Source: Plicaturopsis crispa FD-325 SS-3 (Eukaryota; Basidiomycota; Agaricomycetes; Amylocorticiales; Amylocorticiaceae). From it: a stretch of 64,000 bases of DNA. This document shows, piece by piece, positions 45,841 through 55,720 of this stretch. The stretch lies in assembly GCA_000827205.1 (NCBI GenBank), contig KN832561.1, forward strand, positions 1,428,072 through 1,492,071. The letters are read 5' to 3'. A model generated the notes under the pieces. The model did not search any database. It had not been told where the DNA came from and saw only the letters and a list, made by a program, of their open reading frames with translations. Each line of letters begins with the position of its first letter. Within the stretch, counting starts at the first letter, position 1. The translations under genes were made by a program, and so were the position numbers.

Positions 45841-46244
45841 CCACCAAAGCTTGTATACGGCCGGCCGTATAGTTTTCATGAACCATTCCAGACAACCACA
45901 ATAGAATAGTTTTCATCCACCATTCGTCCCAAAATGGTTTCTACAAACCATTTTTAAACTTGAAACCGGCAAAATTGACTTTTTTATTACCATTCTGGGG
46001 AGTTGAACCCAAGCGCCCAGAAATGAAATGGTTCACAGAAACCATACAAAGTTGCTTGTTGACCGTTTAAAGACTATTAGGTCTATTCTTCATAATAGAT
46101 TCTGTTGACCATATTGCAGCCAAAGAAATGGTTTACATGACGCAAATTAACCAGGAATGGTCGTGGTAAACCAAAATGACAATTTGGTTTGTAAATACTA
46201 AATTTTTGACACATTGTATATATACTGTACCAAAGTAGTAGTAT

Positions 46245-46323
46245 GGCCGTTTGGCACAGTGGTCCAGCGCGCCCGTTTCTTACAGTTGTCGCGTGTTCGA
46301 TCCGCGGAGGGGTGTACCTTTTT
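46245..46323 (+). repeat. tRNA-derived (SINE-head-like) RNA polymerase III unit inside the element
   Basis: A perfect A box, TGGCACAGTGG (46252-46262), is followed 43 bp downstream (start to start) by a B box core GTTCGATCC (46295-46303) and a T5 terminator (46319-46323). The T arm can form four of five pairs, but the acceptor and anticodon stems do not pair, so it is not a functional tRNA. It looks like a decayed tRNA or the head of a SINE, with promoter and terminator still in place. Confidence 0.6.
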
Positions 46324-46619
46324 ATTGTGCGGCACAACCATTTTGATTTTGGTTTAGGCGCACTGTTCTCGAGATGGTTCACGGATACCGAACGCAATAC
46401 GGTTTCTCTACACCGTTATGACCGACATCAGCTATGGTACTAGAAAACCATTCACATTTTTTTGGTGCCAGACAACTATATTCTGAAATCGATATGATTC
46501 CTGGAGACCATTCATGCCTCTCACCCTCAATTTGGTTTGCACAAACCGTATTCATGTTACTTCTGTGTCGTAAATGGTACCTCAAAACTATACGACCGGC
46601 CGTGAACGATTTTCAGTGT

Positions 46620-46667
46620 TAGGTCGTGAACGGCTTTATTAGAAAAACCGTATACAGTTACACGGCC
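46620..46667 (-). repeat. Right terminal inverted repeat
   Basis: Reverse complement of the left arm at 45793-45840, about 43 of 48 matching; the inner extension 46590-46612 pairs with the left arm's 45857-45876 region. Confidence 0.8.
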
Positions 46668-47359
46668 CGCGGTGCGCAACCTATCCGCGGAGCTCATGAG
46701 GACAAGCGGACCACTCGGACGTCGAGTCGTCGTATGCTCTGCTACAATTAATCACTACGATACATATTACCGAAGGTAGCCATCGTACTCGTAGGCTGTA
46801 GCGTAGCCGACGAGAACAGGTACGTTTTCACAGGCTTGTGACACCGACCGCTGCGGTGCGGTGATACAAATCGCGCGTAAGTAGGGAAGCATCGAGGCAC
46901 TCAGGCTTACGCGCGTGAAACTTGGGATGGTTGTCGGCAGAATGAGTAGGCATGCACAATTATAATCAGGGTTGTAGTCAATATACACGTGGACAAGTCG
47001 TTGTTGAGGCTACAATAATTACTTCGGGGCATGAATGAGAGTCCCATTCATTGTACGGTATAGTCTCGGGCGCTTGCAGCCATGATGCAGTGCCCAGTGC
47101 CCACTCCTGCGTGTACCAAGATCGCCAGCCAAGACTGCGTGCCTACGGGCAACAAAGCAACCGGCCTAGTCGTGCGAACAAACGCAAGCACCAACGCGTG
47201 CTTCATTCCACTTGAGTGCGAACCTGCAGTGTATTTATGAGCGTGCCGTGTATGTTTCGCAGAAACGAGCGGCACTCACGAGGCAGTGCGGGCGGATCAT
47301 CTATACATCGTGTGGATGGTAGACCACAAAATGGAATACACTCGGCTTATGATACTCGC
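46668..47359. other. Intergenic, right of the inverted-repeat element
   Basis: Downstream of the 47360-48172 gene. Only short open frames are present; no repeat is recognised. Confidence 0.5.
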
Positions 47360-48172
47360 TCATCGACGGATATGCTTCTGCGAGTGATACGGATTATATG
47401 GCGCTGGGCGATGTCGGGTAAATGCATGGGGGTACTGTGCCGGCGCCGGATATGGATGTGAGACCTGATGCCGACGCTTTGCGGGGCACAGGTCTTCCTC
47501 CTGATAATCGTTGTCTGCGTCTCGCTTCCTCTTCGTCGGGCGGCGAGTGTATGGGGGATGTGACAGGTCTTCTTCGACATCCGGGAGGCGATCAAACTGA
47601 AGGAATGTGGGAGAATGATACGGGAGCGGTTTGGGCGCTACGAGCGGGATGTCCGCACAGACTACGTGCACGTTTATATCTGTCACGGGAGAGTCGGGAG
47701 GCGCAGAGGAGTCGCCAGACAAGGACGAGCAGGTCTCTGACGGAGAAGGGCGAACTGCGGAGCACTGGTCAGGGCGCCAAGGTTGTGGCGTATAACAGGA
47801 TACATGCTTACAATGTAGCTCGGGCAGATATAAATGTGGCGCAAAGACACCGGCGCCGGTGCCCGAAACATTATATGCGGGCGTTGCGGATGGCCAGGCG
47901 CGCGATGGGCCGCCGAACTTGGTAGATGCATCTACGCCGTACGTCCAGGCGGGGACCGACCACCTGCATTGTTGATCTACATAATGCTGCTCCTGTTGCG
48001 TGCGATGTGGCGAATGCGGATTGTGAACTAGAGGCGAGAGAGAGGTCGACCAGGACCTCTCTGGGGTGTTCAAGGACATATCACCGAGGGGTGTAACCAG
48101 CGGGGAGAAGGATAGGAAATCCATGGCAAGCACTGAGAAGACGAGGGGAGGAAAAGCACCAACTGAAACCAC
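47360..48172 (-). CDS. Hypothetical single-exon protein with nuclear-type basic motif
   Basis: Not recognised. The open frame of 270 codons is unbroken and has protein-like composition: a hydrophobic start, then Ser/Pro/Tyr/His-rich disordered sequence with PSPSETCSSLSGDSSAPPDS, an acidic FDRLPDVEEDLSHPP, a strong NLS (RRPTKRKRD), DNDYQEEDLCPAKRRHQ, and a Pro/Tyr/His tail ending YHSQKHIRR. Met codons at 48172 and 48124 (MDFLSFSPLVTPLGD) are both possible starts; the second removes a short hydrophobic leader and may be the better one. The absence of introns is unusual here, where most genes have many. A nuclear role is inferred from the NLS only. Confidence 0.6.
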   Translation of the reverse strand: MVSVGAFPPLVFSVLAMDFLSFSPLVTPLGDMSLNTPERSWSTSLSPLVHNPHSPHRTQQEQHYVDQQCRWSVPAWTYGVDASTKFGGPSRAWPSATPAYNVSGTGAGVFAPHLYLPELHCKHVSCYTPQPWRPDQCSAVRPSPSETCSSLSGDSSAPPDSPVTDINVHVVCADIPLVAPKPLPYHSPTFLQFDRLPDVEEDLSHPPYTRRPTKRKRDADNDYQEEDLCPAKRRHQVSHPYPAPAQYPHAFTRHRPAPYNPYHSQKHIRR

Positions 48173-48945
48173 GGTGCTGTCATTTTATATAGAACCGACT
48201 GGTGTGGTATGGGCCGTCGGATAAGGCAAATCTGCTAAAAGGGAGCGCCCTAGCTACGTAAGGGGATTGCGAATGCAATGACCCTGGGCTTCCGCATGAA
48301 CATAATAGATCACTATCTGGAGAGAATCTGGAGAGAAGTCAGGACGCAGGGAAACCAATGCGAAATAACTGACAACGAACGCCGTGCTCCACTGCCCCGG
48401 ATCCCTTGAAGGCCGATCTGGGTGCTGTTACACGCAGCTGCGGCCTGTCTATAGCTCCGGTCATATGGCGTGTACGCCCGTGTAAGGCTGTTGTGATTTT
48501 GCATACGATTTAGTTAGAATCGAGGAACAGATGCACGCCGTTGTGGCGAAGAAAACACGGTGGCCAATGCGTTTGTGTACAAATTTGGCCGTGCGCCACA
48601 CAACCCGACTTCGGCTGCAAAAGACCCGTTGTCTTCTTCTCTTGTTCTCCTTCGGTCAGGTCTCACCTATTGCGCTCTTTCGTTTGCTGTATTGTGGACC
48701 CAGCAACGCTCGCGCTTGGAGCCAAAGCCTCGTACATTCAGCACGTACTCCTTTTGTTTCCGGTTCCAAGTAATTTCGGCGCTTGGCGATCACAGGTCAG
48801 TCCTAGAGCGCAGGTTGATATATCGAGGAACGGGCTATGGCGCAGCACTAATCACGTTTGGCGATGACAGGGCTGATTTGAACACAAAACGCCACGCTTT
48901 TATATACGCCATATAGCATAGGCACTTGCAAGGCACTTCGACGCG
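48173..48945. other. Divergent intergenic region
   Basis: It separates the divergent starts of the hypothetical protein and mL49, so it should hold both promoters. No gene is seen. Confidence 0.5.
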
Positions 48946-49499
48946 ATGCTCGGTTCCCTGCGAGTTTTCCCAGCGCAGGCAGCGCGAAGTTACTCCCAAC
49001 TCGCTGCGGCAACAGCAACAGCTGGGGCAACACGTAACTGGATAGGCGCTTCCAACTCCACCACAGCACCGGCCCCCATACAAGTCACAAATGTGCAACA
49101 TCCGTATTTCATCCCACGCAATGCGAATGAGCGCCTTCCTGTGTATTCGGATATAAGAAACGGAGGCACGCGATACCTCGTTTTGATCCGGAACGTGGAG
49201 GGGAATGTCGACGTGAGTTCGTTCAACGCCCATTGATTGATATAAGCTGCTCACAATGTGTTTCCTTCCCTCTCCGTTATCGTCGCCTTTGTGTGATCGT
49301 GATCTTTCTGCACTGCCCCTGCTATATGTTCCCGGACGTGAAGCGTCTCGTGAAGGATCTCGCAGACAGCCTGTTTGAGCAGGGGTCGCCCGAAGCCGCA
49401 CGGATGAGGATCATGATTAACAACTCGCGCCACCTTGTGATCCAAGGAGGCAGATGGAAGACGCGCGTCACGGAATGGCTCATGGCAAAGGGTTTCTAG
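48946..49499 (+). CDS. IMG2: Mitochondrial large-subunit ribosomal protein mL49 (Img2)
   Basis: Structural protein of the mitochondrial large ribosomal subunit. It starts with an Arg/Ser/Ala-rich presequence (MLGSLRVFPAQAARSYSQLA), then the mL49 core HPYFIPRNANERLPVYSDI and RNGGTRYLVLIRNVEGNVD. One intron follows (donor GTGAGT after VEGNVD, at about 49212; acceptor ...GACGTGAAG), and the C-terminus reads RLVKDLADSLFEQ, MRIMINNSRHLVIQGG and WKTRVTEWLMAKGF. Length and motif order fit fungal Img2. The exact acceptor is inferred from where family similarity resumes; an earlier one would add a few residues. Confidence 0.88.
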
Positions 49500-50770
49500 A
49501 TAACATGCCTACACTTGCAATCGCACTCCATATCGATCCTATCGTCCCCGCACTGCCTTCTTCGCAGGCGTCTGAACTGCCCAATGCCCCTGCTGTAAAC
49601 TCTTCGGCTCTTCTCGCCCAGGGAGCGCCTGCGGTTAATGTCCCATGAACATGCTCCGCCTTGCCTTTGTTTCTCAAGGGCGATCATCTGATAGTAAAAA
49701 TGATCATCCCACCGACCTACTAGGATGGACTGACAGATCAGATTAGCCTCCATTGAACTCTGCTCGACCCGGGGTTTTGATCTGTGAGATTTCGTTGACT
49801 ATCTGTTCGAGGAGCTTACCCACAGCAGAGATCAGTCCTTGAAGTACTTGCACTCTCGCGAAACACCGATGTCGCTGTAACTTGGGGACGGTCACACAGA
49901 TGGCCCCCGAGCTTTCCCCATGGACAAACATCGTGCTGAACCGGCCTCGCCTTCGCACCATTGCCCAAAATACACCGGTGCGAGCTGAGTACAAGCTTCA
50001 TCCTCGACCCTGTCAAGCTCAGACTCAAGCCCCGCATCTTCTGGCCCATCCGTCAAATGGACAGCGGCATACATGGAAGCCTGTTCAGAAACCAAGGTGT
50101 GGCGGCGTATCGGTTTCAGCGAAACTGGCTGCTCAATTCAGGGGGCCCCTCTGTGCCTATAAATGCGGGTGCATGACAACCTAATGACACGCTTCCATAT
50201 CCCGGCGTTCCGCACAAGCCTGTCTGGCTGGTGCATGCTGTTCGACGACAAGCTGGACTCGTACCGGTACGTCCTGCATCAGCAATCCATGGCGCTGGCC
50301 TGGCATCGTGCGTGCTGTATTCTTTGTGGCGTCTATGGACATCGTGCATACACACACGGCAATCGGATCAAACCTGGAGCACTGTGGCACTGTGTTCACC
50401 CATATTGCTGAGCGCTGAGATGACAGGTGTATTTGTTATACTAGTAACTGGTCGACTAGTAGATAGCTAAGGACGATGTTTTACATGACAAGATGTTAAG
50501 ACGAGGATTCTGTTTGGTACACGTGTGAGGCCTTGCTAACGCGGAAGTCAAGAAGAAATTATGAGACGGCTGGACAAGACATGAACAATGCGGTATTAGG
50601 GAGTGCTAGAACGCAATTGAGACCTCGACGATGATGCGTGTATCGACGGGAGCAAGAACAAGGTTACACAGGCGGCCTGCACAAAAAGTACGACATGAGC
50701 CATCCATCTGTCTTCTGATATGAGAATCGGAAGGAAGAAGTCTCACCGGACGCAGAAACGAGACAACACA
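49500..50770. other. Intergenic, 1.3 kb, with unresolved open frames
   Basis: It lies between mL49 and the Argonaute stop. Several frames around 49880-50410 on both strands reach 70-100 codons, and one plus-strand stretch is Ser-rich, but none has family motifs or splice junctions that connect them. No gene is called. Confidence 0.4.
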
Positions 50771-53700
50771 TTACAGGAAAAACATCTTCATTTCCAAATG
50801 CGCGTGGATTCTGTCGAAACCTTGCTCCCATTTCTTTATGTCGAAGGGCGCGCGTTCGCCGTCCTCTGTGGTGATGTCGTCGCCATACCGTAATCCGTCC
50901 TGGAAGTAAAAGTCCATGCCACGGCTGCATACGAGCTGCGCAATCAAGATATTTGTCAATAGCAAGAACGAACAACAATCGGCGTAAAGCCCTACATCGG
51001 CGTCTATGGTGGAATTGGTCAACATGAAGACATGAGGATCTGCAGAAGTCGCACTCACAGTAGACGGGGGCGGGAATTGACACCGACCGAGTTGCCCGCG
51101 CGTACACATGACAGAGGGAGAATGCCAATTCCTGGAGGCTGAGAGGAAGCGTTCAATGATTCGAAGAAACCAGAATGTATAATCGTGGCGCACTCATCAA
51201 CGTTGTTCTGGAAGTTTTGGTCCTCAAGGACGATGTAGTGAGCAGGCCTGCTCGCTAACGGTCGAACAGTTCAGAGGAGGACAGAATATGTGTATATATG
51301 AAGCTACTTACTTCCCAGAATGCCGCTATGAGACTGCAAGTAGAAATCGGAGGCGATTGGGCTGGTAAGACCTTTGTCGACAACGAACCCGGCGGGACAG
51401 TTCCCAGATTTGTCTTCCTTCATAGGAGGCCTAAAAATGGAGGTCAGTCTTCGGCACGACAAAACGAGATTAGAGGTATCCCGTACGGTGTGGCTGGGAA
51501 GAATCGTACGTGGTGACTGTTCGCGGATATTTTATTAGTTTAGGGAACTGCGCTAAGAAGGATGGCTGAGATTCACCGCTTGCCAACGACGATGAACGTC
51601 AGGCTGACAGGATAAGGCTTTGTGCCAGGGGGTGCTTGGGACCACATCTTGTTGATGGCCACTACAAGCTACCTCAGATGCTGTATTTGGCTGCTGTTGA
51701 TCGGGACTGCACATACCTCGGAGCGTTTCTATCTCCTTCTTGGCGACCACCTCATACTCTCTATCGAGACGCAATTCGTCACTTACAATGCTTCCACAAG
51801 ATCATGAAAAGAGTATACCCTTCAGATAAACCATCTATTGGACATTAGTCAGTCAAACATTACTCTCAAGCAATGAGAAATCTCACCCCGGAAGAATATA
51901 ATCTTGCGAGGGGGGCCTGCTTTCTTCGCAAATTGCATAAGGGCTTTCTGAATGCAGGCATGGACTCAGCCTTCATCGAGAACATACAGCTGACCACTCA
52001 CCAGCATCATAGGCCCAAGAGCTTTGATGCCCTCAGTCCTCGGTTCTTGCACGCCAGAATACGCGGTGTACTGGCTAGCGTTAGGATCTGAGGACCATAC
52101 GAGACTCGCGACGGATGGTTGGTCAGATATGCCAGCCCCAGCATGACTAACTGCGAGCATAGGTAAGCAGCATTAGTGGACGAGTTCTGTTCATGATAGT
52201 AATGGAAAAGGTTACCATCGGCACCTGGAGGAAATGGCCGGCATGAATTTCTGCAGCTTTCAGATGGCACAGAGACAAGCGACTGACCGACTACCATGAA
52301 AGGAGAAGTGCGCAGGCGTGCCATAGCGCCAGACTTAACAATGGAGTTGGTGCCCCCAAGTCGCACGTTGATTCTAGGGACGCCGATGTCAGTCGTGAGA
52401 CAATGTAGCATTCATTCTCATTCACTCACTTCAGCGCTAGATTGTTTCCGTACTGGGTATCATTTCTCTGCGCCGCGCGCTTGATTTTCGATTCCTTGAC
52501 GCATCTTTAATTCCAGGATAATCCAGTGCGTCAATAGATATCTTGAGAGGAGTGATGTATTCGTGTAACGTACTGCGTAACGACACCAACTTGAACATCT
52601 CCCCATCGCTTGACCGCGCGCCTAATCTCTGCGGCGGATTCGGGGAGAATAATGAAGATAAGGTCAGGATTCTTGCCGGTCTTCTTTGCGATTTCACCAG
52701 CTGCCACGTTGAGGACCTAAAGATGAGCATTTATGAGTGCAGGAGGGCGAATTTAAGGATAGGCACTGACTGAGGAAATCGAAGCCATGCCGTCCGCTTG
52801 CCGATAATCTGCCATTTCCCTGACGTCTAGTGCGACGATATTGATTAGTGTACAGAAGGGACAAGTAAGAGCCAAAGCTTCTCGGTTTGACGAGTCGCGA
52901 CGCACCCATGCCTGGTGCAAGCCCAATTAGTGGTGAGACAAAACGATGGATAACATTTGGACTAACGCACCAGCGGTTCGACAACAGTTCTGGATCAGCA
53001 TGATGCCCCTCATTGCTTGGTCCATTGGTATCTTTGCTGCAATGAAATTGACTACGCCCCACGCCTCAATCTTTCCAGGAGTCGCGAATCTTTTGTTCAA
53101 AACGTTCCATTTTCCTCCATACGGTTTCTGGGACAAAGGACGGTTCAATATATATTCACACTACGGGACGTCAACTAACCTCGTCTACACCGGAAGCATA
53201 GCCAACGCTTGGTGTGTCCAAAACACGTCCTAGGATCTTCATTGGCTCTGATGACATCACCATGCCTGCACGCCTCATATAGTCGGAGGCCGCATGAGCC
53301 AGGACCTGAGGTGGAAACAGCAGCTATCAGAGAAGCAGAACGTGATCTGAGCGGCCAGACTAACCGGAGTCTGGAGTGTCACCCCAACTGATATACCCGT
53401 TCCGGATTGAATGGCCTGGAGTCGATGCTCTGGCCGCTTTGTGGCGAACGAGACAACGTTTGAGGTCAAATCCTGTGGAACTTTTTTCTTGTAAAATTGG
53501 CCGTTCAGGACTTTACAGAGCTTCGCGGGGAACACATTCCGACCGGCACGGACGCCGAACATCTTGGGGTCGATTCTGACACCAAGACGGTTGTAGTGCT
53601 CCTGGCGGATACGGTGATGTGTTAGTACGTGCCTTGCTCATGCAAGGATTCATGTTACATAGACGGTGGTAGTCATTTCAGTCCCGTCACTGGCCTTCGT

Positions 53701-54959
53701 GTCAAACTTGTAGTAGCCTGCATTGGGAACCAGCGCTGGAGAGATGGCATAAGCTTCAAGAAGGGGCTGCATCTTTCAAAAATAGACCTTGTATCTTTCG
53801 TCTGCGTTGACTATCAGCACGCCCGCCGACGACGGTGAAGAGAAGCCCCTTCAGGAACTTCTCCAGTGCCCTGAACTGCGGGTGGTTGGCTGGGAAATGG
53901 AGGGCGCGCTCATCTCGGACCCCAAGGAACGACATGGCAACATCTACGAGAGGGCCAGAGCAAAACCTACACCAACACGATGTAACTTGGTTAATCTTGA
54001 CTGAGGAGAAGGTGTTTGAGCCTACATCACGGCCATAGAGACGTCGATGTTGACGATCATTTTGCCCATAGTAGGGCGGACGCTCCTGCGAATGGTGCAT
54101 GCGTGAGACGCGTGCTTAATCCAATTGGCAGAGTGCTCACTGGAAAAAGCCCCTCCACAACTCAAGTCCTCGTCCGAGATATTCCTTGCCGGCCTCCGTG
54201 AAGTATGACCGCACGTTGTGAGGGTAGTTCCTGTGGTCGATGAGAATATAATATCAGACGCGCAATGTCTCGACTCACTCATCCAGTGCGGCACGAACAA
54301 GAAGCTGAAGGATGTTCACGGCCGTGGTAGTGGCAGCAGACTGCCTTCCGTGGACCACGAGCTCGTTCAAAGTTCTGCTCGCGTACCGTCAACGATGCTG
54401 AGGTGAAGCTGAGGGAGGTATGATACACTTACCTCGGGTCGATGACGGCAGCTGCCGCTCTCGATATTTTAACGGTGTACACACTTTGTTTTCCTGGCAT
54501 GGGCACTAGGAACTGAAGTGTGCGCAAATGTTAGTCAAATAAGATCGTGTACGTCGAAGAGTAAAGCCATACGTGTCCGTTGCCTAGCTGTAGATTTAGA
54601 GACGAATACAGATTTTTGTTGCCGTCGTATAGAGCACGGGCTGTGAAGACCTCCGGTTTAATGTCTAGTTGGAGTTTGGCGACAATCTCGCGTTGCTTGC
54701 GAAGCCTAGTGCCCCAACCACCCGTCACCTCTGGCTCGAAGTCTAAAGAAACGTAAGTATTTTGCGCAGTCCTTAGGCGTCTGTCTACTACGAACCGACT
54801 GCAAGAACGGTGCACGGTCAGATAAAGGTTGAAACCGCCTTGACAGAAAGACATACCATCATAGTGATAGAATGGAACGGTGGGAAGCTGCTTGATCTCA
54901 AAACAATTCGCGTAGACGCGGTATTCCCTGCCTGGCCTCCTCTTTGCGGGGACAGACAT
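50771..54959 (-). CDS. Argonaute protein (QDE-2/AGO type)
   Basis: This is a small-RNA-guided effector of RNA silencing. It starts MSVPAKRRPGREYRVYANCF. The N domain follows (FEPEVTGGWGTRLRKQREIV), then the L1 region with SVRPTMGKMIVNIDVSMAVM, a PAZ region and the MID domain (GKWNVLNKRFATPGKIEAWG, QAMRGIMLIQNCC). The PIWI domain has the complete catalytic set: Asp in VVGADVSHAG, Glu finger in QEPRTEGI, Asp in IIFFRDGLSEGEYEVV, and Asp in IPAPVYYADLVCSRG (DEDD). Exons are very short near the active site: micro-exons at 52216-52224 and 50996-51003, and an intron at 51835-51886 splits the third aspartate codon. It ends AHLEMKMFFL. It looks intact and catalytically competent. Confidence 0.93.
50996..51003 (-). 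other. 8-nt micro-exon with the fourth PIWI catalytic aspartate
   Basis: Exon ACGCCGAT lies between introns of 55 bp (51004-51058, acceptor CCATAG) and 60 bp (50936-50995, donor GTAGGG). With the preceding T it gives Tyr-Ala-Asp of PVYYADLVCSRG. Skipping it would shift the frame. Confidence 0.85.
52216..52224 (-). other. 9-nt micro-exon with the first PIWI aspartate
   Basis: Exon GTGCCGATG lies between introns of 63 bp (52225-52287) and 64 bp (52152-52215) with proper GT..AG ends. It supplies G/A-D of VVG-ADV-SHAG; skipping it is frame-neutral but removes the catalytic residue. Confidence 0.87.
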
Positions 54960-55015
54960 CTATGAATCTGCTGATTAGTGCCGGTGAGCGGTATACTCAG
55001 CGAGCAAGCACTCAC
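54960..55015 (-). other. 56-bp intron in the Argonaute 5' UTR, abutting the ATG
   Basis: GTGAGT donor at 55015 and TTCATAG acceptor at 54960, immediately before the ATG (54957-54959). No upstream ATG exists on this strand between the TATA-like site and the donor, so the intron is in the leader rather than in coding sequence. Confidence 0.7.
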
Positions 55016-55130
55016 GGTAGGCTTCAGGGGTATTTAGACGATTGGCGATACCGCGAAGAGCAGGAGGAGATGGCGCGATGTTCGCGGTGGGTGATCAAGT
55101 GAAGGGAACACAACGGTGAAATGGCCCCCG

Positions 55131-55140
55131 TTTATATATC
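55131..55140 (-). promoter_or_regulatory. TATA-like box of the Argonaute gene
   Basis: GATATATAAA on the minus strand, about 115 bp upstream of the leader intron. Position and sequence suit a core promoter; this is assignment by position only. Confidence 0.4.
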
Positions 55141-55720
55141 GATTCCCTATGTTGAAGTTGAGACAGACAGGAGTTTGACACGCACTTTTCCACACTGAAG
55201 TCGCCCTAATCGGAAACCTCGAGGTCAAGTCGAACCGTCGAAGTCAACGATGTCGTTAGATCGCGTTCAACGCGTCAACAACGGTCTGGGTCACGGGCTA
55301 ATAATTTCCAATGCGGAATACCTTTGGCGCCGAAACGTGTTGAAACTGGCGTCTGGCCGTCACGGAAAAGGTCGTTACTGTTGACACGAGTGAGCTACGG
55401 GGTAAACATTCATATTCACAGATGAAATATATCCCAGTCTACTTCCCACAGCACACAAGGCAGACCGAAACCCGATGGGTCAACCGCAATGTGATTGAAG
55501 AGGAACCAGAACCGATACGCGGGTGGAGACAGAAAAGAACAATGCATGGCGAGATCAGCTGGAAGTAGAGATAAGGTCCAACACATAGCAGATAGGTGGT
55601 GTATAGGTAAGGAGAAGAAAGGGGTGGGAGCAGGACCCGGTCCGCACACTAGAGCGTCACATCGCCATGAAGAATTATGCGGGATCCAGTTCTAAAGCAC
55701 AACAAAAGGGAGGACAACGC

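Larger units (their letters stand above)
45793..46667. mobile_element. Non-autonomous terminal-inverted-repeat DNA element (MITE-like)
   Basis: An 875-bp segment is bounded by inverted repeats: 45793-45840 matches the reverse complement of 46620-46667 at about 43 of 48 positions (both begin GGCCGT(A/G)TAA). Similarity resumes further in (a shared CGGCCGG(C/T)CGTATAGTTTT block), so each arm is about 90-100 bp. The outside flanks also share GAGCTC and TGCGC in inverted order, so the true ends may lie 25-30 bp further out. No clear target-site duplication was found by eye. The interior is AT-rich, has no transposase frame, and is dense in AACCATT/AATGGTT motifs. It is cargo-free except for the tRNA-like unit at 46245-46323. 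Superfamily is not assignable; long TIRs would suit a Mutator-type or similar element. Confidence 0.75.
54960..55720. other. Intergenic: Argonaute 5' leader and promoter
   Basis: It contains the Argonaute 5' UTR intron and TATA-like site listed separately, then about 580 bp without a gene up to the YPT1 stop. Confidence 0.6.

Noticed and set aside
45985-46060. Second tRNA-like (box B) motif, minus strand, inside the inverted-repeat element
   Set aside because: Only GGGTTCAACTCC is present; no A box at normal spacing and no terminator, unlike the plus-strand unit at 46245-46323.
46245-46323. Functional tRNA gene
   Set aside because: A and B boxes are good, but acceptor and anticodon stems do not pair, so it is treated as a tRNA-derived pol III unit.
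49880-50410. Gene between mL49 and the Argonaute
   Set aside because: Frames on both strands are short, compete with each other and show no recognisable motif or connecting splice sites.
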